Origin: Copromyces sp. CBS 386.78
Taxonomy: Eukaryota; Ascomycota; Sordariomycetes; Sordariales; Sordariaceae
DNA: 64,000 nt
Direction of reading: 5' to 3'
Assembly: GCA_030685235.1 (NCBI GenBank)
Contig: MU839083.1
Span: forward strand, 248,001 to 312,000
How positions within the stretch are numbered: position 1 is the stretch's first letter; the number at the start of each line of letters is the position of its first letter. Under the pieces are notes generated by a model. That model was not told where the DNA came from. It searched no databases and was given only the letters and a program-made list of their open reading frames with translations. Both the position numbers and the translations under genes were made by a program. Shown here piece after piece: positions 11,666 to 24,000 of the stretch.

Positions 11666-13761
11666 ATGGCAGCTGATCTTGGACTTGACGCCGGTTTCAT
11701 TCCTGCCTTGCACAAGCCATCTGCACTTTTGCCCATCGCCAAACATCGCGAGGCTCTGCTGTACACGGTAGAAACGCATCCTGTCACCATCGTCGTCGGT
11801 CAGACAGGTTCTGGAAAGAGTACGCAAATCCCTCAGTTCCTTGAGAAAGCAGGATGGTGTGCTGATGGGAAGGTCATTGCAATTACTCAGGTATGTGGAA
11901 ATCATGCCCTTGATACTTCCAAAAACACAAGCTCGACATGGCTATGCTAACGTTTCCATAGCCTCGCCGTGTCGCTGCAACCACTGTTGCCATCAGAGTA
12001 GCCGAAGAATTTGGCTGTGAACTTGGAAAGGAAGTCGGCTTCTCCATCCGCTTCGAGGATGTCACCTCTGAAGCAACCCGCATCAAGTTCCTCACTGACG
12101 GTCTTCTGATTAGAGAGGCGCTCGTTGATCCCTTGCTTTCTCGCTACTCCGTCATCATGATCGATGAAGCCCATGAAAGGTCCATCAGCTCTGACATCTT
12201 GCTTGGCTTGCTCAAGAAGATCCGCAAGAAGCGTCCCGAGCTGAGGATCATCATCAGCAGTGCCACTCTGCAAGCCGAGGAATTTCTTAGGTTCTTCTCC
12301 GATAGCACTGACGAGGCCAAGTCCGCTGACAATGTCAAGTCTGACGAGAAGCAGGATGCCCCGGTCGGCGCCATCGTCAGCCTGGAAGGTCGGACATACC
12401 CCATTGATATCCTCTACACCGAGAAGCCCGTCGAGGACTATCTTGAGAAGGCCATCTCGACCGTCTTCGACATTCACGCCAACGAACCCAAGGGTGACAT
12501 TCTCGTTTTTCTGACCGGCAGGGACGAGATCGAAAAGGCCGTCGAAGCTGTCTCCGAGCGCTCCGCCCAGTTGCCCGCAGGATCCGAAGCCATCTTGCCT
12601 TTGCCACTTTATGCTGGCCTCCCGACTGAGAAGCAGATGTACGTGTTTGACCAGACTCCCGACAACTTCAGAAAGGTCATCTTCTCGACCAACATCGCCG
12701 AAGCCTCCGTGACCATTGATGGCATCGTCTATGTCGTCGATTCCGGCTTTGTCAAACTGCGAGCATACAACCCCCAGACCGGAATAGAGACACTGACTGC
12801 AACGCCCGTTTCCAAAGCCTCTGCCGCACAGCGTGCTGGGCGAGCGGGCAGAACGAAAGCTGGAAAATGCTTCCGTCTCTATACCGAGGAAGCGTACCAG
12901 GCCCTCCCTGATGCCAACCCCCCCGAGATTCAACGCTCAAATTTGGCACCTTTCGTTCTTCAGCTCAAGGCACTCGGCATTGACAATGTCTTGCGCTTTG
13001 ATTTCCTCACCCCACCCCCTGCTGAGCTCATGACGCGTGCTTTGGAGCTGCTGTACTCCCTGGGTGCTTTGGATGATTACGCCAAACTCACGAAGCCGCT
13101 GGGTCTGAGGATGGCTGAGCTGGCCGTTGAACCAATGATGGCCAAGACCGTCCTCTCCGCCTCTTCTTTCGGTTGCCTTGGCGAGATGTTGACAATTGCA
13201 GCCATGACCAGCCTGGGCGGTTCCATCTGGGTCCAGCCCGACGGCGGAAAGGAAGAAGCAGAGAGCGCGAAGCGCAAGTTTGCTGCTGATGAAGGTGACC
13301 ATCTTACGCTTTTGAACGTCTACCAGGCATTCGTTACCAGGGGACGCAAGGAGGCCCGGTTCTGTCACGATAACCTCATCAACTTCAAGGCAATGACGCG
13401 CGCCATGAGCATCCGCGCGCAGCTGAGAAGGTGGCTTGAACGCTTTGGGATCACCGAGGATGACTCGTCAGTCGCTCAGGCAGGAGCTGGAGTTAACAAG
13501 GCGGAGCAGATCCGACGATGCCTGACAACGGGTTACTTTGCCCATGCTGCACGTATGCAGCCGGACGGATCCTTCCGAAACGTGTCAGGCACGACGGTGC
13601 TGCACGCCCATCCCAGCTCGCTCATGTTCAACCGTAAGGCTGACTGGGTCGTCTTCCACGAGATCATGGAGTCCGGGGAGAAGACATTTATTCGGGACAT
13701 CACCAAGATCGAGAAGAACTGGCTGGTCGAGTATGCGCCTGCCTTTTACAGTACGATGTGA
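11666..13761 (+). CDS. DEAH-box RNA helicase, DHX35 family
   Basis: 674 aa from exons 11666-11890 and 11962-13761; the 71-nt intron is GTATGT...CATAG with a GCTAAC branch. Helicase motifs run in order: I GQTGSGKST (about residues 45-53), Ia TQPRRVAATT, II DEAH (143-146), III SAT (175-177), IV-like FLTGRDEIE, V TNIAEASVTIDGIVYVVDSG, VI QRAGRAGR (about 364-371). They are followed by the winged-helix, ratchet and OB regions (LQLKALGIDNVLRFDFLTPP; KFAADEGDHLTLLNVYQAF; YFAHAARMQPDGSFR). The compact length and the wording of these blocks match DHX35 better than Prp43/Prp22/Prp2, which are longer or carry extra N-terminal domains. DHX35 is found with spliceosomal C complexes, so a role in pre-mRNA splicing is likely. 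Budding yeast lacks an obvious orthologue. Confidence 0.93.
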
Positions 13762-15802
13762 AGGCAATCAAGCATCCCGAGGGCTAGGCCTGCCCGCGTG
13801 AGCGGTCTCATGTAGGGAGAGCAGTAACTCTGTGTCGGAACAGGTCCTGTTTTCCAGGTTTATGTTTCGGATGTTTGACTGAGTAGGTAGTTTCAGGCGT
13901 ACAACACCAATATTACCACATGCCTTTGATATTGCCTCCCAGTACTACGTACCGCCAAGTCTGTCTGAAAGCAGACATTCGATTCGATTAACTTGTTGTG
14001 CGACCACATGGCAACCAATCAAGAACCTCCGAACGCTGTCCTACACTACAATGACGCAAACGATATCGCATACGATACGCTGTGAAACAATATCCACGTC
14101 GAGCTATTGTAGTGTGTGAATGATTTCCTTGGCTTTTCTCCCCTCGAGCTATTTGCAGATCGTTCTCGTTCTCATGCCCCGGCGGACTTTTTGTATGGAG
14201 CAGAGAGGAGACAACTTTGATTTCGTCTCCGCAGGGGGGAGCCGGGGATGGTGGAACAAAACCTGGAAGTGTGTGGGGGATGAGAGAGAGGCCATTCCCG
14301 GAATTTCCTTGTATAATCTCGGTCAGAAACACAACAAGGCAGGGTCGGAAGCACCCGTAGGTCCTGGGATCAAAGTCATTGAAGAGAAATAGCAAATGAT
14401 ATTGGCGAATTCAAACCGATCGATTAGGCAGGGCAGGCTCAGCTGGCTGGCCAGTCCTTTCGGGCAGCGTGGCGACTACTGGCTATCTATAGATCTTCGA
14501 CACAGCATGTACACTACGCAGAATATCTCAGCTGCTAGGTACGGTCCAAGGAACGATCGGCAGATGCAATGAATTCCTCGACTCGGCACTCGCTGCAGAT
14601 GTTATTATCATGGTCAGTGGGCAATAAAATGGTCTGGAGGCTTTGAGTTTGAAGCCAAAATGCCCGACGGGCACTCCTTGTGAATCTCCGATTTTGTCCT
14701 TCTTCGACCAGCGTTCGAAGCCCAGCGTTTCGTTCTTATCATGATCGGGTCGGGGCTGTCTATCCGATCCGTTTGTTGGGGCCTTCCTTTCTCGTCCGTT
14801 TCCGTCGGCCATCCTCATCGCCTTTGACGGGCTAGAGGTATTTGTAACCGACCTGCCTTGGCCCTTGGCGGGAGAAGCCGATGAAAAACGACTCGAGCAG
14901 CTGGTTCGGTTGGCGTCCGTTCTCCCAGTGCAGTGCCTCCCTCCCTCCGTCCCCCGTCCCCCCGTTCTCGCCGTCCCCTGAAATTGGAGAGTTGCTGACA
15001 CGGCCATCATCTCGGCAAAGCAACGTCCCACTTTGTTGGATTTTTTTATTACCAGACGAGCACTAAGACAAGGTACTTCTCGGCCACAGCGTTGAGATAG
15101 GGTGAAGGGAGGTATCGCGTCTTAGCCAGTCGCCGTGTGGCACTGTGTCCTGGCGAGATTTAGCGCCATCTCGACGAGGGGTGCCCAGAGAAGCCAATGC
15201 AGTGGATGGAAGAGAAGCTTCAAGGAGGTTGGTTCCTGCATATCAGACAGGGGTCCGCCTCTCTCCAACGAAGCTTCTTTTCTCTCTGTCAACGGAACGT
15301 CCCCTTCGCGCTCTCTTTTGAAACCGCCTTCGACCGTGATTGGCGAGCCGGGCCCGGCTGTACCTGGAAAAATGGGGCGGTGTGTTGCAGCACCTAGCCC
15401 GCCGAGCAGCAAATGCATTTTGTACTGAAGTATCCTCCGTTCCGGCGTTCCCACACCTTGGGCCAATCCGACGAATAGGATCGGCTTAGGAGTGGATATT
15501 GATGATCATGTCTGCCAGTCAGAGTTCAGCGACAAGACTGAAAGCGATTGTGATCCCGGTCGAGGTGTGCGAATCCCGTACATTGACCAGCTCCTGAACC
15601 AGGGGCATGGAAAGACACAATTGGGCCATCCCATGACGACGAGTCTCCCCGTTGGTGGACGAAGCAGTTGTGTGTGTGCCAGGGCAGTGGGCAGTCAGTT
15701 GACGGTTGGCGCAAACCGCAAACCGCAAACCGCCGTTCGCAGTCCTTCGCAGTCGCACACATAAAAAAAGGATGCGAGGACACGGCGAGACGGGGCCCCC
15801 CT

Positions 15803-15817
15803 CCCCCCCCCCCCCCC
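15803..15817 (+). repeat. Poly-C homopolymer (15 bases)
   Basis: Uninterrupted run of 15 C, preceded by a G/C-rich stretch and followed by five T. It is non-coding. Length may vary between strains or be a sequencing-prone site. Confidence 0.9.
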
Positions 15818-16877
15818 TTTTTGATGAAGGTGAGATTAAGCAATTTCTATTCGTCGAGCCAGGCCACACCTGCCCAGCAAATGCAGGTCCAAAAATGGAC
15901 AATTGGTGTGAACAATCGCGCAGCCGCTGACGGGAGGATCGTGGGCGGCCGTGGATGAGGTGAGGCCATCGTCGACGTAGTTCTAGTCAACATTGGAATT
16001 GCTTGATGGAAGATGGTCGGCTGTCTCCCAAACCAGACAGATTCAGACAATCCCGAGAGTCTCGACGAAGAAAAGATGCCATGCTCCTATGCTCCTTCCT
16101 ACTAGACTGGGGTCAAAGTTAATTTTTTTATTCTCGCTCCTTTTCCCCTCCATGAGTCCATCCGTGTCGTCCCTTCCTTTTTTTTTTTCACATGTGCCGC
16201 CCCCTGCACGGCGCAATCGAGCGTGCAGTGCTAGGAGGTGCATCCAGCAGGAGGAATGCATCCCTTGGCTTCCAGGCCGGGCCTGTGAAGGAGAGCGGTC
16301 CACAGGGGCCCAGTCCCTGGTCTGCTAGGTCTGCGGGGCCTGAGAGTCTCCGCTTCCTCCTCCGCCTGTTCTCTCCTTTCGCTCGTGTGGGCGAATTGGC
16401 CGTGCAACATGGAAGCGTGCCTTCCACTGCCACAGCACTCCAGTCGTTCAACGCTGCCGCTCTGTGTGAGTGCCGCACCGTCCCGGATTCTCGTGGCCTT
16501 CACCTTCCCTTCCATTTCCCTTTTCTCTCCTTTCCTCCAGTCGCTCTCTTTCTCCTCCCCTCCCTCCTCCCACTCCTCCTCTTCCTCCACCCACACCACA
16601 CGCTCTCCGCGGTGAAGACGTCTTCAGGTTTCCAACTATCTACGGTCTTTTCGACGCGTGGATATTACACTCTCTTTTTCTAAAAGTCGTCTGTTTCAGC
16701 TTCGGGATAGCTTCCCTGCCGTAGGGCGTGCCATTCTTTACCACCCACAAGTCATCACACAACTCCAGCTTGATCAGACGAACTACCGATCGTCCGAAAT
16801 CATCTCGACGCTCTTTTGCGATTCCAATATTCTCGGCTTGACCTTGAATAGTCCACTCCTTTTTGCGAAGCCCTCGC

Positions 16878-16901
16878 CAACAACAACAACAACAACAACA
16901 A
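16878..16901 (+). repeat. CAA trinucleotide microsatellite (8 units)
   Basis: Eight perfect CAA units in the presumed leader region, about 350 bp upstream of the start codon at 17255. CAA runs in leaders are unstructured and common in filamentous fungi. Confidence 0.9.
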
Positions 16902-17254
16902 CACCAACATCACCACAATCGTAATACCACGACACAGCTCGCCTCTTCGCTGTAGCCTCGATCTTCATCCGTCGCCTGTATATTCTCGTTCTTTTTGGGA
17001 CCGTTCTTGGCTATACTCGATCTTGACTCGCCATCTCCTGCCTCTGGAAAGACAGCCATCGCCAACCCGCAATAACTTGCTGAACCTGCATAATTATTTC
17101 CGTGGTATAAATGTTATGACAACACTTTGTCGCTTGCGTTAAAGAGTCGACATCACGAAACCTTTCGAGTCGGCACCAGAGATTGCGACGACATTCTTAG
17201 TTCGGTTATTTCAGCGTTGGATTTCATCGAGGACAGGTATCGCGATCGGTGAAA

Positions 17255-19668
17255 ATGGAGGGAGATGTTGGAAGGCTTCATTACGGCTTGGGACGCCGAG
17301 TCCCAGTCGTCAGACGTCACGGCAGCATGGGAATAGGTTCAGCAACGTTGGGCTCCCGGGTCCCCACGCCCGTTCTCGTTGCTCGTGCTGCTACTTCTTC
17401 CTCGGATAAGGACTGTGTCGCAAACCCGAATCTTTGCGAAAAGCCTGTGGGCGGTTCGTCGTTGACCATCCCTATTGTGCTGGGTATCTGGTGAGTCTAC
17501 CGAAATATGGTCAAGCTGATGCAAATCGACTCACAACATTCTAGTATCCCGCTTGTAGCCGCTTTCAGTGTCTTCTTCTACCTCCATCGGAGAAACGTGA
17601 AGAGGCTGGCGGCCGAGGAGGCCCATGACCCCCATAAATCCCTGGATTTTGGCTTGGACGAACACGTGGGAGGCAGAACTAAACGCAAAAGCTTCCTGAA
17701 GGGGGGCGAAAAGGAAGCTGCCGGTGGGTCGCGATTCAACCGCCAGCAGATGTCGATGGACATGAATCTGTCCAGCCCTTATCTTCTGCCGCCCGATGCC
17801 CATGGTTCTCAGTCATCACTCAACTCTTTGGCCCGCACTCTCAACCCGCAAGATGATCCTTTCCGCCCGGTAACCCAGTACACTGCCAGCGATGCTGCCT
17901 CGGTTCGTTCCATGCCTAGGGGAACCGACCGGGCCACTCCTTCTCCAGATCCCCGCGGCCCTCCTCCTCGTCAAGGTTCTATGCCCAGATCTCCAGAGCC
18001 CACTCACGCCAGGCTTGGCAATGGACCAAACGGACCGCTTTCTCCTCGTGGCAGCAGACCCCCTAGAATCTCTGTTCAAGATCCCTCTTCAAATGCGACA
18101 TCAGACAACGAAACAAGCGACTCGGAGAAGACCCTGACTGGCTCGCCCCGGGGGCCTCCTGCTGCCGCCCAGAAGGACGGCCTCAAGCCTCTCGCTTCTC
18201 CTACTCAGCCGGTTAGCCCCTCGGATTCTGCTGTCGACGTTGGCTCAAAGAAGGCCTCCACGGGCCTTGGACTCGCTAATATCCCTGAGCCTATGCAGGC
18301 TTCTATTCACGATGCTTCTTCGCCCTCATCCAGCCCTGCCAGCACTCCTCGCGAGCCTACTCACCCTTCATCGGCTGCTCCGACTATCCAGAAGCCTCAA
18401 GAGTACTTTGATCTCCCCAAGATGCCCGAAGAGCAGGGTGACGATGAGTTGGACCGCCGAGGACGTAACATGCAGAGAAAGTCACAGTTCTACGAACAGC
18501 AGGATGCTGCTCAGGATGGTCCTGGCCTAAGCGTACCTCAAAACGGCGAGAACCGTCGCTTGTCTGTCGGTTTCCGTCCTCTGCCGCCTGATGATATCAT
18601 GGAGTCCGAGGATCCCGAGTATCGCGCCAACCGTATCAGATCTTTCTACAAGGAGTACTTCGAGGACAAGCCTGGTGACGCGCCTCCCGTGCCGGCATTG
18701 CCCAAGAACATTGGTCAGATGCAAGCAAAGGGACCTCAGCAGCGGCAACCACCGCATATCCAGGATTACGATGATATGGCCGCACCCTATTTCGACCCCA
18801 AGGCGAATGCCTTCGTCATGCCTTACGCTCAGCCCGTGGCTCGCCGTGCCATGACTCCTCCCCCATCCGGCCAGAGATTCCCCGGTCCTCGCGGACCCGG
18901 TGGCCCCCGTGGACCTGGTCACGCTCAAACCGGCAGCATGAGGGGTATGCCCCCTGGCATCGGTGGTCCTCCCCGCCCTGGTTCTTCTGTTTCCAACCAG
19001 ATGGGCCCTCCCAGGAGACCCGGATCTGCCGCCTCCGGCTATGGGCGTCCTCGCGCCGGTTCAGCGTTTGCTGGTAGCAACGCCGGTAGCCGTGCGGGTA
19101 GCAGAGCTGGCGGACCCCGCAAGCCCATGCCTCCCCCGGCAGACCTGCCTACTGTTCCCGCACCATCCATGTTGAAGGATGAGTTCTCAATCTTCAACGC
19201 GGCGGATTTCGCGCCACCAGAGACCTTCAAGGATCGTGCTCGTGGCCGTTCTCAAAGTCCGGCTGGTGAGCGCCGCCCGTACCAGATGAAGATTCCTGTG
19301 CACTCGCCACTGGCGAACGCCTTCGACGAGCTCCCCGCTCTGCCCAGCCCGTAAGTTGATCCTGGATAGTTTGAACCTCTTGATGACTAGCCATTTACTG
19401 ACCGATAAATAGTCACGTTCTCCGCAAGTCAAGCACATTTACCGGTCTGGACTTCGCTCCTCCACCCAAGCTTGGCGGCGGCCACGCCGACAACAACAGC
19501 GACGCGGGCTCGATCCATAGCAACCGCAGTGGTGCACTGTCCAACGCGCAGCTCAATGCTATTCGCAGTGGCGCAGGACGGGTAGACCATCTACCTGCGG
19601 ATGCGCAGGTATTTACGGCAGATGCTGTTGCCGACAAGCTAAAGCCGTCGTGGGGTCTGCGTGATTAA
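17255..19668 (+). CDS. Single-pass membrane protein with long Pro/Ser-rich cytoplasmic tail (SKG6-type TM)
   Basis: 765 aa from exons 17255-17490, 17545-19350 and 19413-19668. A short N-terminal region (about 70 residues, with CVANPNLCEKP) precedes one hydrophobic segment at about 71-93 (LTIPIVLGICIPLVAAFSVF) ending in the basic stop-transfer LHRRNVKRL. The intron falls inside this helix and restores a Cys codon. The remaining 670 residues are low-complexity: Ser/Pro, then Gly/Pro/Arg repeats (GPRGPGGPRGPGH; GSNAGSRAGSRAGG), and a conserved-looking C-terminus (KSSTFTGLDFAPPPKL; ADKLKPSWGLRD). The helix plus short basic flank resembles the SKG6/Axl2 transmembrane domain of polarity and cytokinesis proteins. 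The CDS is well supported; the family assignment is tentative. Confidence 0.8.
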
Positions 19669-21063
19669 GCAGCGGATGGGATGCAAATTTTTAATTGATA
19701 ATGACGAAAGCCTTTCTTCTTTATATATCCATATTATCGATTCATCATCCCCAGTTCCCTCACTTGGACACGTCATGCTCTCGCGAACCATGCATCTGCT
19801 TGGTTAAATGGTCATTTGGTTCGGTATGAGGACAGCTACGAAGCGAAAGCATTTAAGCTTTTTTGTTTTGATTCTTGGTTCTGACCTCTTACTTCATCTT
19901 ACCAAAAGGACGACACAAAGGCAAGGGACGGAGAGATTGCACGGCCACTGAGCTGGTCACTACCTCGATTTGCCTACCCTCACATATTGATTCCCATTTG
20001 GACTCTTCCTTCCTTAAGTGGGAAGCGACAAGTTATGCTTGGATATGAAAGGGAGAGGAAGAGTTTCGATGGGGTACTTGACGCCACGAGGTCTGGTTGA
20101 GATCACGAATCTTTATATACACATATTCATCATGCGCATTTACATAGAACGAGCGGAGGAAGATACGGAGAGACGGAGGATGAAAATTGTCACCACGGAG
20201 ACAAATCATCATCAATGGCATAGATAGGCACTGGCGTGTATGTGGGTCACAAATGCGGGAGTATCGGAGATTACTGTTAAACGGTCCAATTCGTTGCTTT
20301 TATCTGGCTTTTTGTCTTCAACCTACTTCTGCTCTTGCAAAAGAGACGACCTTCTTCGCTTTCACTATACCTACATTTTACGTTGTCTTGTTCAAGTCTT
20401 TAGAAATTTCAGTGATGGATGAATGGGTGGATTGTTGTTGAAAAGTTTCCAGCACAGCTCTGGTTCACAGAGGATAGGAACGATCAGGGTGTCTCTTGCT
20501 TGGATGGATTCTTGACGTAGGGTGAATCTGAACAAAAACTCTGGGCGTAAATAACTCGACATATCGGATGTTGATTTAACGTGGTGTGGTGTTTTTTCTG
20601 GTCAACTCTTTGAGGACCTAGAGTACCAACTCACATACTATTTGCTTTCACACCACGGAGCGGAATGGATCACTATCGTCACGTAATCAACCAATTGCTG
20701 ACGGACATCATTCATCTGATTTTTCAATTCGACGTCAGAGACATATCACGCCAAACCAACCTAATACATAGAATCAAGAAACAATCTAAGCTTTTCTTTT
20801 CCGCAACGCTAAGTTCGGCTGCCTTCGTCTTCCTCCCGCCGTTCGCATCCATATTGGATAACGATAACGAACCATGACACCGCTTGAACTTACCATACCT
20901 ACTACATATCTACCTACAACTAACTCACCCTCTCTTTCCGCCGCCGCCGCTGTTCAGAAAAATACTCATCAACTAAATCTGCAGGACTAGACTCAGGAAA
21001 AATAGTTTTATACTGATCAACTAAATCTGCAGAACTAGAACTAGTGCAAGACTCATAATCCTT
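19669..21063. other. Convergent 3' region with a tandem duplication
   Basis: 1.4 kb between the stop codons of two convergent genes. It is AT-richer than the coding regions and has no credible ORF. Near the sec31 end it carries the direct repeat listed separately. Confidence 0.5.
20968..21039. repeat. Two-copy 24-bp direct repeat in sec31 3' flank
   Basis: ATCAACTAAATCTGCAGxACTAGA occurs at 20968-20991 (x = G) and 21016-21039 (x = A), 48 bp apart. Similar AAAAATA stretches precede both copies, which suggests a tandem duplication of a roughly 48-bp unit with some later change. It lies 25 bp beyond the sec31 stop codon, so it is probably within the 3' UTR. Confidence 0.9.
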
Positions 21064-24000
21064 CTAAGGAGTGGCCTTGCTCATGCTAATCAGACGCTTG
21101 ACGCCGACCTGTGGACAACAGATAATTAGCATGTTTGTTTACTTACTAGGCTTGCAAAAAGGGGGAAAAGATAACTTACCATCCAGTTGCCACATTCCTC
21201 CGTCTTCTCCTTGGAAATCTCCACCTGGATCTTGGATGCGATATCATAGTTCTTCTCAGCCAAAGCACCCGCCAACTGAGCCAGCTGGTCGATGGTCTCG
21301 GTCTTGATGAGCTCCTCGTTGTTCAAGTGATCGAAGAGTATGTTAAGACGCTTCTGGGTATCCTTGACCTGGGGAGCAAAGGAGGCGGGCGCCTTGGAGG
21401 CCACGCGCTGCATGTCCCTACTCAGGATCTCGACGAGCTCCTTGGCGTGCTCGGGAATGTTGGAGCGGTCACCGGGAGGGTATCTGGCCTTGGGAGGGGC
21501 AGCTGGAGGGGCGGCGGCAGCGGGAGGACCGCCCGCAGAGGGGGGAGGACCGCCACCGGGGGGCCTAGACGCCGGGGGAGGTGCAGAAAAGCCCGCCCGG
21601 GGAGGTGGTGGGGCGGCATATTGCTGAGACGCTGATGGAGGGGCAGGAGTGTAGGCGCCGGATGGAGGAGGGGCTATTCCAGGACCGGATGGCGGTCCCT
21701 GGGTGTACTGCTGCGTGGCAGGAGCGGGGGCATACCGGTTGGTTGGGGGCGCGGCGGCGGACGGAGGGGGGTTGTATGGAGAAGCAGCCCGGGGAGCAGG
21801 CGGCGCTCCGTACGTGGGCTGCAGACCGGCGGCAGGCGGTGGGGGGGCATAGGGGTTAGTAGCGTTGCTTGAAACCGAAGAAGGTCTAGGAGGGCCGGTT
21901 GGTGGCGCGCCGACATTTCTCGGAGGCGCAGAACCCTTCGGGGGCGGCGGCGGCGGCGTAGGCGCACCTCGCTGGAAGGGACCACCAGTTGGCGGCGGAG
22001 ACGCAATGCCGGGTTGGCCGGGGAAAGGCGAAGTGATGGGGGCGACGCTCGGCGTGTTCCTACGAGGAGGAGCCTTGGTCACCATAGGCACGTCATTCCA
22101 GACACCGTCTCTCTTGAGCTGAACCGGAGGCCCGGTGGACTTGGGCGGACCACCAAGTGGACTAGGCTGACCAAAGTTCTGCGCAGGAACTCCATATCCA
22201 GTGACGGGCGTAGGAGCATAGCCTTGAGTGGGTGGTGTGTACCCCGAGGGAGCATAGCCCTGGTTCTGGGGAGCCCCGTATGTAGACGACGGCGCTCCGT
22301 ACTGGGGAGTGGCAGCAGAGGCAGGAGCGATGGGAGGAGCGTAAGGGTTACCGGCCGCAGCGCTTACCGGCGCCGGGGCTGGCGGGGCGTAAGGGTTCAG
22401 AGGGCTGGGGTTGACCGGAGCAGGAACCAGACTGGGCTGCTGATACCCGACAGGAGCGGCGGTACGGGAGGTGGTGGTGCGAGCAGCGGGGGTGGCTTGA
22501 CGAGCGGCAGCCTGAGTACCGGCCTTCTGGGTAGCAAGCTTAACACGGTTGCGCGCTGTCTCAGCAGGAGGATAGCTGGTGGGCAGAAGATCGAGATACT
22601 TCTGGGCGACCGACAGCTGGCCATGAGCAGCCGCAATGTCAGCATACTCTAGGTACTTGTCGTACAAAGCAGCCAGCTTCCATCCCTCAGTGAGAGACTT
22701 CTCGCTATCGTTGAACTTGGTCACGTGGCGGAAGATGGACACCTTCTCGATGAACTGCTGAAGGGACTTGGCATGGACCGAGAAGGTAGAATCACCAGTT
22801 TCCTCCTTCAAGGCGGCCTGTTCAGTCTCCTGAAGCTCGTCCACCCAGATATCGACAACCTTCTCCAGCTTAGAGCCGATCAGGTAGCAGAAAGAGGCAT
22901 CCTTCCTGTTACCAGACTCGAAAATGCGGTCACCCAGGGCCTCGCAGAGGTCGGGAAACTCGGAAGGATCAGCATAGGTGCAAAGGGTGACCAAGGTCTC
23001 CTTCCAGTCAGCAAGGTCCGCATTGTAGGCAATATCCCACAAGTTCTTGGCCACAACAGAGCTGATGAGGCGCAGATAGCTGGGGCTGCCTCTCTTCTGT
23101 TGAAGATAAGCAGTCTGAACCTTCTCCACAAGCTCCTTGCTGCCGCAGTTGGCGATCAGGAAGGCATCCGACCACCTTTCCTCCTTCAAGCAGATCTCTA
23201 CCGCCTTCTCAAACTTACCCAAGATCAGGGCCCTGGTGATCTGGTCCTCCAGGTGAGTGTTGCCCACGCTCAGAAGGTTGAAGGGGTTGTCGGTCTTGGC
23301 TCCCTTGGTAGCGGCGATCTCGGACAGGAAATCCTCGCCATCGTCGCCGTCTCCCCACATGCTTACAACACGCCTATGCTTCTTGCCCTCTCCGCCGTTA
23401 GGCTTCAGAGTCGCAGAATCCTCCTGCTTGGGCTCAGGAGACTTGGGCGACTCAGCCTCCTTAGCCTCCTCGACCGGCTCGTCCTTGGTGAAACCAAGAC
23501 GCTCAATGATCTTGGTCCGTCCATCAGACTCACTGAGGGTCTGCATAACCTGCCACTCGGCCTTCTCCTCATCGGTCTTGGCGTTCTCGATGTGCTCTTC
23601 GCAAATGCTCGCAATGTCGCCGTTTTGCATGGCTTGCTCGAACTTCTCGGTCGCGGAGCCAATGTCGGAGTCGATGGAGAAAGAAGAGATCTGCAACTTG
23701 GAAGACCTCTTCTGGCCAGCAGCTGTCTCCACCTTGTTGAAGAAAACAAGCTTGCCACCGAAGCCGAAGGAAACACCAACGGGGCGTTCAATCCAGACGG
23801 GAGCCCGGGGCAGAGAGAAGGAAGCCGCCTGCGGCTGGGATGCAGCCTTTGAGAAGAAGTCATCGTCAGAAAGGTTGTTCTGGGCCGCGGGAGCCGCCGA
23901 GGGGTTCGTGTTCTGAAGGGTCTGGATAGCGATCTTGCCGTCGAAGGATGCTGTGGCCGACAGGTTCGGGTTGTGGGGGTTGAAGCGGGTGTAGAAAGTC

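Larger units (their letters stand above)
13762..17254. other. 3.5-kb gene-free region with low-complexity tracts
   Basis: The largest stretch without a recognisable gene. ORFs up to about 167 codons on both strands lack domain-like sequence and overlap one another. Features seen are a 15-base C run at 15803-15817, long CT-rich stretches at 16130-16190 and 16500-16600, and eight CAA units at 16878-16901. The last kilobase probably includes a long leader of the downstream membrane-protein gene, with a minimal uORF (ATG TTA TGA, 17111-17119) ahead of its start. Confidence 0.5.

Noticed and set aside
11947..12933. 328-codon minus-strand ORF opposite the DHX35 helicase
   Set aside because: It mirrors the helicase coding frame, has no domain-like sequence, and arises from codon bias on the coding strand.
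22725..23852. 375-codon plus-strand ORF opposite sec31
   Set aside because: Antisense shadow of a strongly supported coding region; Leu/Gly-rich with no recognisable fold.
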